Notes under the pieces: generated by a model
What the model was told of the DNA's origin: nothing
The model's database searches: none
Seen by the model: only the letters and a program-made list of their open reading frames with translations
Shown here: positions 1-7,622 of the stretch, one piece after another
How the letters are laid out: each line of letters opens with the position of its first letter
Position numbering within the stretch: position 1 is the first letter of the stretch
Made by a program: the position numbers and the translations under genes
Origin: AC-32 sp963755635
Lineage (GTDB): Bacteria > Actinomycetota > Thermoleophilia > Gaiellales > Gaiellaceae
DNA: 64,000 nucleotides
Direction of reading: 5' to 3'
Assembly: GCA_963755635.1 (NCBI GenBank)
Contig: CAVWKS010000037.1
Location: 1 to 64,000 of the forward strand

Positions 1-669
1 CCGGCGCCGTTCGAGGGTGCGTTTCTGCTCCACGACCAGTTCGTCGAGCGCGGCCTCAGGGATGCGGTCGAAATTCGCGTCGCCGGGCCGTTGTCGGCTC
101 CGGTACCGATCACGAAGGACGTCTCCCAGAGCTTCCTCGACGCGCTGACCGAGCGCGACATCGAGTACGTCCCGAATCAGCAGATCGTGGAGATCGACAC
201 GCAGGAGAACGAGGCGCGGCTGGCAGACGGCGGGAGCATTCCCTACGACCTGTTCGTCGGGATCCCCGTCCACCGGCCGCCGCAGGTTGTCCTGGACTCC
301 GGGCTCGCCCCGGACGGCTGGGTGCCGGTCGAGAAGACCAATCTCGCGACCCGGTTCCCCGATGTCTACGCCCTCGGTGACATCACCGCGCTGCCGATGG
401 CGAAGGCCGGCGTGTTCGCGGAGTCCGCCGCTCAGGTGGTGGCCGACGACATCGCGGCGCGGCTCCACGGCGAGGAGCTCGAGCGCCCGTACGAGGGCTC
501 GGGCATGTGCTACCTCGAGTTCGGCGGAGGCGCGGTCGCGAAGGTCGAGGCGAACTTCCTCGGCGGGCCGCAGCCGACGGCGCGGCTGGTGGGGCCGTCC
601 CGGGAGCTCGCCGAGGACAAGGCCGCCTTCGCCTCCACTCGCCGCGCGCGCTGGTTCGGAACCTCCTAG
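1..669 (+). CDS. NAD(P)/FAD-dependent oxidoreductase, sulfide:quinone reductase-like, 5'-truncated
   Basis: The reading frame is already open at base 1, so the N-terminus with the first FAD-binding Rossmann motif lies outside the window; 222 residues remain. The visible part carries the C-terminal FAD motif of this family (VYALGDITALPMAKAGVF, a G-D pair contacting the flavin, followed by the alanine-rich helix) and the typical tail with CYLEFGGG. Such proteins pass electrons from sulfide, NADH or another donor to FAD and then to quinone. The redox cysteines that separate true sulfide:quinone reductases from NDH-2-like relatives are not visible, so the substrate is open. The stop overlaps that of the convergent gene that follows. 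Confidence 0.75.
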   Translation, partial: PAPFEGAFLLHDQFVERGLRDAVEIRVAGPLSAPVPITKDVSQSFLDALTERDIEYVPNQQIVEIDTQENEARLADGGSIPYDLFVGIPVHRPPQVVLDSGLAPDGWVPVEKTNLATRFPDVYALGDITALPMAKAGVFAESAAQVVADDIAARLHGEELERPYEGSGMCYLEFGGGAVAKVEANFLGGPQPTARLVGPSRELAEDKAAFASTRRARWFGTS

Positions 670-1028
670 GGCTCGGAGACTTCCGCGTGGCGCTCGGCGA
701 TGCAGGTCTGCGCCCACGACTCCGCGGCCTCGACGAGGCGCCCGCAGAGGATGTCGAGCTCGTGCTCGTCGTCGGGCAGCTGCTCCGGCGCGACTTCGAT
801 CCGCACTTGATTGAGCGCCGCCTCGGCGTCGGGGCCGATCTCGTGGCGCCTTTCCGCGACGATCGAGACCTCTCCGACCTTCGGCAGGAGCGCGGCCGCG
901 AGGTCATCGATCTCCGCCGAGGTCGCCGCGCGTCCCGCGAACACGCCGAAGTTGATGCGCACCTCGACACCCGGCGGCTCGACGTCGCGGACGCAGAAGG
1001 CGAGCTCTGGCTGACCTACCATTTGCAA
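666..1028 (-). CDS. hypothetical protein, 120 aa
   Basis: I do not recognise a family. The protein is small, acidic and probably cytoplasmic, with no signal peptide or membrane segment. It has an alpha/beta pattern: a strand-rich first half ending in a run of acidic residues, then a helical C-terminus containing LDILCGRLVEAAESW. The start is either TTG at 1028 or ATG two codons downstream at 1022. It is convergent with, and overlaps the stop of, the flavin oxidoreductase at the window edge. On the other side it stands alone ahead of the ABC exporter operon, which ends on the same strand at 1054. Confidence 0.55.
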   Translation of the reverse strand: MQMVGQPELAFCVRDVEPPGVEVRINFGVFAGRAATSAEIDDLAAALLPKVGEVSIVAERRHEIGPDAEAALNQVRIEVAPEQLPDDEHELDILCGRLVEAAESWAQTCIAERHAEVSEP

Positions 1029-1053
1029 AGCCTATAACCGCCGCGCCCTGGAC

Positions 1054-1803
1054 CTAACCCTCCGACGGCTCCCAGCGGAAATATCGCAGGGCGACGATCA
1101 GCCCCAGGATCCCCCAAGCCGCCACGACGGCGACGTTCGTGCCCTGCGACCAGATGTCGTGCCCGTGCAGCATCACGTTCCGCACGAGGCGGATGAAGTA
1201 CGTGAGCGGCAGAACGGCGGCGATGTCGCGCAGAAACCTCGGGAAGTGGTGCGGCGAGAAGAACGCGCCGGCGAGGAACGCGGCCGGAAGGTAGACCGCG
1301 TTGACGACCGCGGAGGCGCCCTCCGCGCTCCGAATCAACGCGGCGACGGCGACTCCGAGCGCGCAGAACGAGAGCGCGCCGAGCAGCAGCGCCAGCACGA
1401 GCGAGCCGATCTGGTGCGGCGGGGGGATCGAGAACAGAACCCGGCCGAGCAGAATCAATGCGGCCACCTCGACGGCGAAGGCGGCCATGAAGGCCGTGAG
1501 CAGCGCGGCGATGTACGCGGGCGCCGGCAACGGCGTCGCGCGGAGCCGCTTCAGCACGCCCGACTCGCGACGGATCACGAGCACGATCGCGAGGCCGGCG
1601 AACGCGATCGAGATCGCGCCGTAGCCGATCATCCCGGCTTCGAGGAAGTGCGAGCCCTTGACGCCGTCGACCGTGTCCTTCCCGTAGGTCGAGCCGAGCA
1701 GGACGAAGAAGACCATCGGCAGGAGGAACGTGAAGAACGCGAGCTCGCGGCTGCGCACGTACAGCAGTAGCTCGCCGCGCAGCTCGTGCCGGAAGAGCCT
1801 CAC
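1054..1803 (-). CDS. ABC-2 type transporter permease
   Basis: This 249-residue integral membrane protein has about six hydrophobic segments in the ABC-2 arrangement: one near residues 18-40, a cluster through the middle, and a last helix just before the basic tail ending in EPSEG. It would form the membrane channel of an exporter driven by the upstream ATPase. The GTG start at 1803 overlaps the ATPase stop as GTGA, which supports this start and suggests translational coupling. The family covers drug, antibiotic and polysaccharide exporters; nothing in the sequence fixes the substrate. Confidence 0.85.
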   Translation of the reverse strand: MRLFRHELRGELLLYVRSRELAFFTFLLPMVFFVLLGSTYGKDTVDGVKGSHFLEAGMIGYGAISIAFAGLAIVLVIRRESGVLKRLRATPLPAPAYIAALLTAFMAAFAVEVAALILLGRVLFSIPPPHQIGSLVLALLLGALSFCALGVAVAALIRSAEGASAVVNAVYLPAAFLAGAFFSPHHFPRFLRDIAAVLPLTYFIRLVRNVMLHGHDIWSQGTNVAVVAAWGILGLIVALRYFRWEPSEG

Positions 1804-2654
1804 TCGGCCTTCTCCTCGGTCAGCGAGAGGTAGACGTCCTCGAGGGTGGGCCGCGTGACGAGCAGGCCCTCCAGCTCGCGGTTCTCGGCCAGGGCCCGCT
1901 CGGTCAGCTCGTGGAGCGCGCGCGTGGGCTCGTCGGTCTCGACGACGACCTCGCGGCCGTTCTCGCGGTAGCGGATCTCCGTCGCCGGAAGGGCGCCCAT
2001 CAGCTGTGACGGCGGACCGGCGGCGACGATCTCGCCGCGGCGGATGACGGCGACGCGGTCGGCCAGCCGCTCCGCCTCGTCCAGGTAGTGCGTCGTCAGC
2101 AGGATCGTCGTCCCGAGGCTGCGCAGGGAGCGCAGGGTCTCCCACGCCTGGCGGCGCGCATGCGGGTCGAAGCCGGTGGTGGGCTCGTCCAGGAAGATCA
2201 GCTCCGGGTCGCCGACCAGCGCAAGGCCGAGGTCGAGCCGGCGCCGCTGGCCGCCGGAGAGACGGCGAACGCGTTCGTCGCGCTTCTCCTGCAGGCCGAC
2301 GAGCTCGACCACCTCGTCGACCGGCCGCGCCTTTTCGTAGTAGCCGGCGAACAGGCGCAGGCTCTCGGCGACGGTGAGCGTCTCGTACATCGCGGACGAC
2401 TGGAGGACGACGCCGATCCGCTCGCGCCAGTCGCCGCCGGCCGCGGCGGGGTCGACGCCGAGCACCTCGACCTCGCCCGCGTCACGTCGCCGGTAGCCCT
2501 CGAGGATCTCGACCGTCGTCGTCTTGCCGGCGCCGTTCGGGCCGAGCAGGCCGAAGACCTCGCCGCGCTGGACGTCGAAGTCGATCCCGGCGACAGCCTC
2601 GAGCTCGCCGTAGGACTTGCGCAGGCCGCGGACGGCAATGGCAGCTTCGCTCAT
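1800..2654 (-). CDS. ABC transporter ATP-binding protein (DrrA/CcmA-like)
   Basis: This 284-residue cytoplasmic ATPase has all expected motifs in order: Walker A GPNGAGKTT near residues 38-46, a Q-loop (VVLQSS), the signature LSGGQ near residue 131, Walker B LIFLDEP near 150 and the switch histidine in LLTTHYLDEAE. The C-terminal extension ending in TLEDVYLSLTEEKAE is typical of DrrA-type exporter ATPases. The ATG at 2654 overlaps the sixA-like stop and the gene's own stop overlaps the permease start, so the three genes form one tight operon. The substrate is unknown; multidrug or lipid export is the usual role of this group. Confidence 0.9.
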   Translation of the reverse strand: MSEAAIAVRGLRKSYGELEAVAGIDFDVQRGEVFGLLGPNGAGKTTTVEILEGYRRRDAGEVEVLGVDPAAAGGDWRERIGVVLQSSAMYETLTVAESLRLFAGYYEKARPVDEVVELVGLQEKRDERVRRLSGGQRRRLDLGLALVGDPELIFLDEPTTGFDPHARRQAWETLRSLRSLGTTILLTTHYLDEAERLADRVAVIRRGEIVAAGPPSQLMGALPATEIRYRENGREVVVETDEPTRALHELTERALAENRELEGLLVTRPTLEDVYLSLTEEKAE

Positions 2655-3070
2655 GAAAGCTCGATCGCGAGCATCGCCGCCGGGGCGAAGGGCGGCTCCT
2701 CGCCGCCGGTCAGCGCAGCCGCGATCTTGCCGCAGTCCGGCTGGTGGCCGACGACGACCACGGCTTCGCCGCGTTCGCCCGCGGCGGCTCTGACGTCCTC
2801 GGCGGTCGCCCCCGGGGCCAGCCGGTCGTCGGCCTCGGGCTCGAGCCCCGCGGGGCGCGCCAGCTCGGCGCCGGTCTCGCGGGCGCGCAGGAGCGGGCTG
2901 GTCAGCACGGCGTCGGGCCGGATCCCGTCGGCTGCCAACCGCTCGCCGAGCTCGCGCGCCGCGCGGCGGCCCTCGGCGGTCAACGGCCTCAGCTCGTCCG
3001 GCTCTCCGTCCGCAGCCTCTGCATGGCGAACGAGGTAGAGCTGCACTGGTGGGAGAATAGTCACCGACAT
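2651..3070 (-). CDS. SixA-like histidine phosphatase
   Basis: The protein (139 aa from ATG 3070, or 131 aa from GTG 3046) is a small histidine phosphatase. The RHAE motif near residue 16 holds the catalytic phospho-histidine, and VVVGHQPDC near residue 106 holds the second catalytic histidine. Members such as E. coli SixA dephosphorylate phosphohistidine proteins or small phosphoesters. The gene heads the ABC exporter operon by overlap. Its ATG at 3070 would overlap the divergent phzF-like ATG at 3069; the GTG at 3046, which directly precedes the conserved QLYLVRHAE strand, would leave room for a promoter and is a credible alternative start. Confidence 0.85.
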   Translation of the reverse strand: MSVTILPPVQLYLVRHAEAADGEPDELRPLTAEGRRAARELGERLAADGIRPDAVLTSPLLRARETGAELARPAGLEPEADDRLAPGATAEDVRAAAGERGEAVVVVGHQPDCGKIAAALTGGEEPPFAPAAMLAIELS

Positions 3071-3923
3071 GCGCGTGTTCCGCTACGTGGTCGCGGACGT
3101 GTTCACCGACACGCCGCTCGCCGGCAACCCCGTTGCCGTGTTCACCGACGCCCGCGGGCTGGAAGCCGACGAGATGCAGCGGCTCGCGCGCGAGCTGAAC
3201 CTGTCCGAGTCGGTCTTCGTGTTCCCCGCCGAGGCGGGCGGGCACGCGAAGATCCGGATCTTCACGCCGGCGGTCGAGATGAAGTTCGCGGGGCACCCGA
3301 CGCTCGGGACGGCCTTCGTGCTCGGCGCGCCGATGCAGCTGGTCGAGATCAGGCTCGAGACGGGCGCCGGGATCGTGCCCGTCGTCCTGGAGCGCGAGGA
3401 TTCGCGGATCGTCTTCGGGCGGATGGCGCAGCCGATTCCTTCCTGGGAGCCGTACGCCGAGGAGGCTGCCTTGCTTCGCGCGGTCGGGGTCGAGGGCAGC
3501 GAGCTGCCGGTCGAGCTCTACGACAACGGCGCGCGGCACGTCTACGTGGCGCTCGGGTCCGAGGACGAGGTCGCCGGGCTGCGACCCGATCTGGGCGCAC
3601 TGCTCGACCTGCCGGCGGTGCTCGGGATCAGCTGCTTCGCCGGCTCGGGCGCGCGCTGGAAGACGCGGATGTTCGCACCTGCCGGCGGCGTAGCCGAGGA
3701 CCCGGCCACCGGCTCGGCAGCGGGGCCGCTCGCCGTTCACCTCGCGCGCCACGGCCGGATCAGCTTCGGCGAGGAGATCGAGATCTCCCAGGGAGCCGAG
3801 ATCGGCCGCCCGTCGACGCTCTACGCCCGCGTCGAGGGCTCGGTCGACGAGATCGAGCGGGTCGAAGTCGGCGGCAGCGCCGTCACCGTTGCCCACGGCG
3901 AGTTCCGCCTACGCGACGCGTAA
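3069..3923 (+). CDS. PhzF family isomerase
   Basis: This 284-residue protein has the duplicated diaminopimelate-epimerase-like fold of the PhzF family. Diagnostic motifs are the catalytic glutamate in LNLSESVF (Glu47), GHPTLGTAFV near residue 77 and the second-lobe loop PAGGVAEDPATGSAAGPLA. PhzF itself isomerises a dihydro-anthranilate intermediate in phenazine synthesis, but most relatives, including this one with no phenazine genes nearby, have unknown substrates. A GGGAGA sequence about 13 nt upstream of the ATG could serve as ribosome binding site. The gene ends just before an inverted repeat that separates it from the convergent Asp-box gene. Confidence 0.88.
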   Translation: MRVFRYVVADVFTDTPLAGNPVAVFTDARGLEADEMQRLARELNLSESVFVFPAEAGGHAKIRIFTPAVEMKFAGHPTLGTAFVLGAPMQLVEIRLETGAGIVPVVLEREDSRIVFGRMAQPIPSWEPYAEEAALLRAVGVEGSELPVELYDNGARHVYVALGSEDEVAGLRPDLGALLDLPAVLGISCFAGSGARWKTRMFAPAGGVAEDPATGSAAGPLAVHLARHGRISFGEEIEISQGAEIGRPSTLYARVEGSVDEIERVEVGGSAVTVAHGEFRLRDA

Positions 3924-3951
3924 CGATTCAGCACCAACGCCCGCGCTTGGC

Positions 3952-3988
3952 TTGACAAAACCCGGTGTCGGACCCCGGTTTTCGTCAA
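3952..3988. terminator. imperfect inverted repeat between convergent genes, likely bidirectional terminator
   Basis: TTGACAAAACCCGG (3952-3965) and CCGGTTTTCGTCAA (3975-3988) are near-complementary arms flanking a short core GTCGGACCCC. The element lies in the 99-nt gap between the ends of two convergent genes. The arms carry A and T runs, so a transcript from either side would end in a stem with a U-rich flank. The core resembles the dispersed repeats at 18992 and 57561. Confidence 0.55.
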
Positions 3989-4022
3989 GAGTAAATCGTG
4001 CCGAAAGTGTGACTTTCTTTCC

Positions 4023-4409
4023 TCAGGACACGGCCACGGCTTGGATCTCGGGGAGCTCGGGCGAGAGGCTTCGCCAGAAGCGGCCGCCGTCTTCGGAGAG
4101 GTAGAGGCGGTTGCGGGCCGCGTAGACCACGTAGTCGGGGTTGTCGTCTGCGATTGCGACGGCGAAGCCGGCCGGGAGGCCGCCGCCGGCCTCTCGCCAG
4201 GTGCGGCCGGCGTCGTTCGAGACAGCGAGCGGCGGGCGGCGGTCGAGGACCGCGATCACGGTGGAGCCGCAGCGCGCGGCCCCGACGACGCGCGGCAGGC
4301 CGACGTCGACCGGCTCCGGAACCACCGCCACGTCGGCGAGGCCCAGCACGACCTCCTCGTCGAGATCGACCTCGAAGACGCCGTCGACGGTGCGGACGAG
4401 CGCCCTCAC
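4023..4409 (-). CDS. small Asp-box (BNR) repeat protein, 128 aa
   Basis: Two Asp-box motifs are visible: SNDAGRTWREA near residues 64-74 and LSEDGGRFWRSL near 103-114, matching the S-x-D-x-G-x-x-W pattern of sialidase/BNR beta-propeller blades. At 128 residues it can supply only about two blades, far fewer than the six to eight of a full propeller, so it must oligomerise, be a fragment, or do something else. There is no signal peptide. It begins with an ATGA overlap at the end of the PfkB kinase gene and is the last gene of the TPP-riboswitch operon. Its function is unknown. Confidence 0.6.
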   Translation of the reverse strand: MRALVRTVDGVFEVDLDEEVVLGLADVAVVPEPVDVGLPRVVGAARCGSTVIAVLDRRPPLAVSNDAGRTWREAGGGLPAGFAVAIADDNPDYVVYAARNRLYLSEDGGRFWRSLSPELPEIQAVAVS

Positions 4410-5203
4410 CGCAAGCGCCGCGCCAGCAATCCGGCCACCAGCGCGGTCGCCTGGCGCGCGGCAGCGAGCGGCGCGTGGCCGGACGAGCGGGCAACGAGGT
4501 AGCCCACCGCGAAGGCGTCGCCTGCGCCGGTGGGGTCGATCGCCCCGGCCACCACTTGCGCGGGAATTTCCGCGAGGCGCCCGCCGGAGAAGACCAGCGA
4601 TCCGCGGGATCCGCGCGTGACCACGACCTCGGGAACCCCGAGCGCGCGCAGCGACGGCTCGTCAGGCTCGCCGAGGAGCGCCCGCGCCTCGTCGTCGTCG
4701 AGCTTCAGGATCGAGACGTGGCGAAGAATCGCGGGATCCGCGGCGCCGCCGAGCTTCAGCGGCCCCGTCTGCGCCGGCCGCACGAGCCCCTGCCCGTCGA
4801 GCAAGACTCGCCGCCCGCGCGCCAGCTCCGCCATCGTTTCCGCCGGAAAGTCGGACCGGGCCAGCGCGCCCACGTGCACCCAGCGCTCAGTGAGCCCGCG
4901 CACGTCGTCCGGCGTCCAGGGATCGCCGAGCGCATCGACGACCATCTCCCGCTGGTCGCCCGAATAGCGGAACGAGAAGGTCGCCGTCGAGCTTCCCGTC
5001 AACCAGAGCACGGGCAGGCCCAGCGCGATGAGCGGCGGCGCGAGCACGCCGCGGTCCTCGTTCGCGCACTTGACCGCAACCAGGGCCTGCACACCCAGCA
5101 CCCGCAGCGCCCGGGCCGCCCAGAACGGAGCGCCGCCGGCCCGCGGCGGCCCGCCGTCAACCCTGTCGAGCGAGAGGTTCCCGACTACGGCGAGCCGCGG
5201 CAC
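4406..5203 (-). CDS. PfkB family (ribokinase-like) kinase
   Basis: This 265-residue cytoplasmic kinase carries the PfkB signature DPTGAGDAF near residues 222-230, whose aspartate is the catalytic base and whose GAGD forms the anion hole, plus an N-terminal substrate strand (VVGNLSLDRV). The GTG start at 5203 lies 47 nt inside the end of cytX, so the two are co-transcribed behind the TPP riboswitch. The ribokinase fold also covers hydroxymethylpyrimidine and thiazole kinases, but the overall pattern is that of the sugar/nucleoside branch. Because of its position I suggest a thiamine-precursor or nucleoside-salvage substrate; this is inference. Confidence 0.8.
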   Translation of the reverse strand: MPRLAVVGNLSLDRVDGGPPRAGGAPFWAARALRVLGVQALVAVKCANEDRGVLAPPLIALGLPVLWLTGSSTATFSFRYSGDQREMVVDALGDPWTPDDVRGLTERWVHVGALARSDFPAETMAELARGRRVLLDGQGLVRPAQTGPLKLGGAADPAILRHVSILKLDDDEARALLGEPDEPSLRALGVPEVVVTRGSRGSLVFSGGRLAEIPAQVVAGAIDPTGAGDAFAVGYLVARSSGHAPLAAARQATALVAGLLARRLR

Positions 5204-6518
5204 GGGTCGAATCTATCCAGGCTGCGAGCAGCGTCAGGCCGAAGGCGACCGCGAAGCTCGGCAGCGACGCCGTCAGCCGCGCGTGGCCGGGCGAGAGATG
5301 CTCGACCACGCTCGTCCACCAGCTCGGCCCGACCGGGGAGAGCCACTGGTAGAGCACGAAGCCCGCGATCCACGCCGCGATCGGCGCCCAGCGCACTGCC
5401 GGCCCCGCGAAGATGTCGCGCTCCGAGTAGTGGGCCCCGCGCGCCAGCCAGTCGGCGAGCAGCACGCCGAAGAGCGGCACGAAGACCGAGCCGAGCAGGA
5501 ACAGGAACGTCAGGTAGTTGCCGAGGTCGATCGCGATCGCCCCGCCGGTCGCAACCGCGGCGACCACCGCGATCAGCAACCGCTGCGGCGCGCGCGGGAG
5601 CAGGTTCTGCAGCGAGACGGCGGTCGAGTAGACGTCCGCGAAGGCCTCGTCGCTCTCGTCCACGGTGAGCATCAGCAGCGCGACCACCGCGATCACGCTC
5701 CCACTCGCGACCGCGCTCGGGATCTGCGCCGGGTCGCTCAGGTCGCGCGCCAGCACGAGCACGGCGCCGAGCGCGAAGCACCAGAGGGTCGGGAAGAAGT
5801 AGCCGACGCCGGCCCCGAGGAACGCGCTTCGGCGATCGCGCGCGAACCGTGTGTAGTCGGCCGCGAGCGGCGTCCACGAGATCACGCTCGCCATCACGAG
5901 ATCGATCCCCTGGCCGAGCGAGAGGCCGCCGGTGCCCTGCGTGTGCCAGAGCGAGTGCAGGTTCGCCTTGTCGAGCGCCCACCAGGTCAGGTAGACGATC
6001 GACGCTGCGACCGCCCAGATCGCGAACTTGCGCACGTAGCGCCGCACGAACCCGATCGGCCCGAGCAGCCCGAGCGCGAGCGAGACCGCCCCGAAGACGA
6101 GCGCCCAGAGCCAGCGCGCGCTGAACCCGAAGACGCGCTCCGAGAGCGCCGCGGCCGCGGTCGAGATGATGATCAGCTCGAAGGTCGACCAGCCGAGGTT
6201 CTGCGCCACGTTCATCACCGTCGGCAGGTACGAGCCGCGCTGGCCGAGCGGCGCTCGCAGCACGACCATCCCGGGCACGCGCGCGTCGGCGCCGATCGCG
6301 GCGGCGAGGCCGAGCAGCAGGTTGCCCGCGAGTGCACCGATGAGGATCGCCAGCAGCGCCTGCTTGAACGACAGCATCGGGACCAGCCCGGCGGCCGCGA
6401 CGATCACGAGCAGGCTGATCGAGAGGTTGCCCCAGAGGAGCGTCAGGTCGACGAGACCGAGGACGCGCAGCCGCTCCGGAACGGGCGTGATCCCCCAAGA
6501 AGGCGTTCTCTCGTCCAA
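5157..6518 (-). CDS. cytX: CytX-like NCS1 permease, probable thiamine-precursor (hydroxymethylpyrimidine) transporter
   Basis: About twelve hydrophobic segments spread over 453 residues and the N-terminal pattern SWGITPVPERLR followed by LTLLWGNLSIS place this in the NCS1 nucleobase:cation symporter family. CytX members import the thiamine pyrimidine HMP, and the TPP riboswitch just upstream fits that role. The frame stays open through the riboswitch, so a longer start would be wrong. I chose TTG at 6518, preceded at 7 nt by GGAGGG (6531-6526); GTG at 6524 is too close to that Shine-Dalgarno. The 3' end overlaps the PfkB kinase gene. Cytosine or another nucleobase remains possible as substrate. 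Confidence 0.85.
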   Translation of the reverse strand: MDERTPSWGITPVPERLRVLGLVDLTLLWGNLSISLLVIVAAAGLVPMLSFKQALLAILIGALAGNLLLGLAAAIGADARVPGMVVLRAPLGQRGSYLPTVMNVAQNLGWSTFELIIISTAAAALSERVFGFSARWLWALVFGAVSLALGLLGPIGFVRRYVRKFAIWAVAASIVYLTWWALDKANLHSLWHTQGTGGLSLGQGIDLVMASVISWTPLAADYTRFARDRRSAFLGAGVGYFFPTLWCFALGAVLVLARDLSDPAQIPSAVASGSVIAVVALLMLTVDESDEAFADVYSTAVSLQNLLPRAPQRLLIAVVAAVATGGAIAIDLGNYLTFLFLLGSVFVPLFGVLLADWLARGAHYSERDIFAGPAVRWAPIAAWIAGFVLYQWLSPVGPSWWTSVVEHLSPGHARLTASLPSFAVAFGLTLLAAWIDSTRAAARRSREPLARQG

Positions 6519-6530
6519 CTGCACTCCCTC

Positions 6531-6600
6531 CGCCGGCATTACCCGGATCAGGTTCACGGGTGTGATCTCAGCCGCCTGCGGCGGCACCCCGGTGCGCGCA
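6531..6600 (-). promoter_or_regulatory. TPP riboswitch (THI element)
   Basis: Read on the minus strand, the region shows the conserved TPP aptamer blocks in order: GGGGTGC, then GGCTGAGATCACACCCGTG, then AACCTGATCCGGGTAATGCC. These are the pyrimidine-binding CUGAGA and the pyrophosphate-binding ACCUGAUC...GGGUAAUGCC elements. The aptamer ends directly at the Shine-Dalgarno of cytX, so thiamine pyrophosphate would probably sequester that site and repress translation. No separate terminator stem is obvious between aptamer and gene. Confidence 0.95.
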
Positions 6601-6602
6601 GG

Positions 6603-7622
6603 TTAGCGAGCGTCCAGCAGCCGGGCGCCGGTCGCCTTGAAGCTTGCGACGACCGGTTCGCCGACGCGCAGGCCGAGCCGTTCCGCGGACGCTGCCGTCA
6701 CCTCCGCGGTCAGCGGGCCGACGCGCACCCGAACGCGATTCTGCAGCGGGACGAGCTCCTCGACCCGGCCACGGACGTGGTTGCGGCTCGAGTCATCGCC
6801 GGCCGCTCGCGCGAGCGTGATCTCCCACGGATAGACGAGCAGCGCGACCTCGCCGGTGCCCGCGTCTGTTGAGAGCACACGCGTGCCGTCCTCCAGCTCG
6901 ACGTCCGTCAGGCCGTCCGCGCGAGGCGAGGCGCGGCCGAAGAGCAGGTTCCCGCCGACCAGCTCCGCGACGAACGGCGTCGCCGGCGCCGTCAGGAGCT
7001 CCGCGGGTGTGCCCAGCTGGACGAGCTTGCCCTCGACGAGCACGCCGACCCGCTCGGCGAGCGCGACCGCGTCCGCGTAGTCGTGCGTGACCAGCAGCGT
7101 CGGCAGGCCGAGCTCGCGCAGCAACCCGCGCAGGTACGCGCGGACGCCTGCGCGCGTGGGCACGTCGAGGGCGGACAACGGCTCGTCGAGCAACAGCGCC
7201 TTCGGCTCGCGCGCGAGCGCCCGCGCGAGGGCGACCCGCTGGCGCTCGCCGCCCGAGAGCTCACGCGGGCGCGCACTCGCAAGCTCGGCGATCCCGAGCC
7301 GCTCGAGCAGGTCGCCGACGCGCCCGCCGAAGCCGACGTTTCCCTCGACCGTGAGATGCGGAAAGAGCGCGTAGTCCTGGAAGACGAGCCCGACGGAACG
7401 CTCCTCGGGCGGCAGGTCGACCCCACGCTCGGTGTCGAGCCAGGCCTCGCCGCACGAGATTCGCCCACGGTCCGGCCGGACGAGCCCCGCGATCGCGTGC
7501 AGCAGCGTCGTCTTGCCGGCCCCCGACGGGCCGACGAGCGCGAGCACGCCGTCGACCTCGAGATTCAGCTCGAGCGCGAAGGAGCGAAGGCGATGGGTGA
7601 GGTCGACTCGAAGCGGGTCCAT
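6603..7622 (-). CDS. modC: molybdate ABC transporter ATP-binding protein ModC
   Basis: This 339-residue ATPase has Walker A GPSGAGKTT (residues 31-39), Q-loop LVFQDYALFPHL, signature LSGGERQRVALARAL, Walker B LLLDEPLSALD and the switch histidine in LLVTHDYADA. The C-terminal 120 residues contain a TOBE/Mop-type domain ending in FKATGARLLD, which distinguishes ModC and CysA-like ATPases and can bind oxyanions. It energises molybdate import with ModB and ModA. Its start lies 58 nt inside modB. The TAA at 6603 is only a few bases from the TPP riboswitch, so transcription must end inside or close to the cytX leader. Confidence 0.92.
   Translation of the reverse strand: MDPLRVDLTHRLRSFALELNLEVDGVLALVGPSGAGKTTLLHAIAGLVRPDRGRISCGEAWLDTERGVDLPPEERSVGLVFQDYALFPHLTVEGNVGFGGRVGDLLERLGIAELASARPRELSGGERQRVALARALAREPKALLLDEPLSALDVPTRAGVRAYLRGLLRELGLPTLLVTHDYADAVALAERVGVLVEGKLVQLGTPAELLTAPATPFVAELVGGNLLFGRASPRADGLTDVELEDGTRVLSTDAGTGEVALLVYPWEITLARAAGDDSSRNHVRGRVEELVPLQNRVRVRVGPLTAEVTAASAERLGLRVGEPVVASFKATGARLLDAR

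Noticed and set aside
1804..2145. Longer N-terminus for the ABC-2 permease
   Set aside because: It is the ATPase gene read in another frame; GTG 1803 with GTGA overlap fits the family.
2655..3896. Long extension of the ABC ATPase frame upstream
   Set aside because: It runs antisense through phzF and sixA with Arg/Gly-rich composition; the ATPase starts at ATG 2654.
6519..6587. Longer start for cytX
   Set aside because: The additional codons are the TPP aptamer itself.
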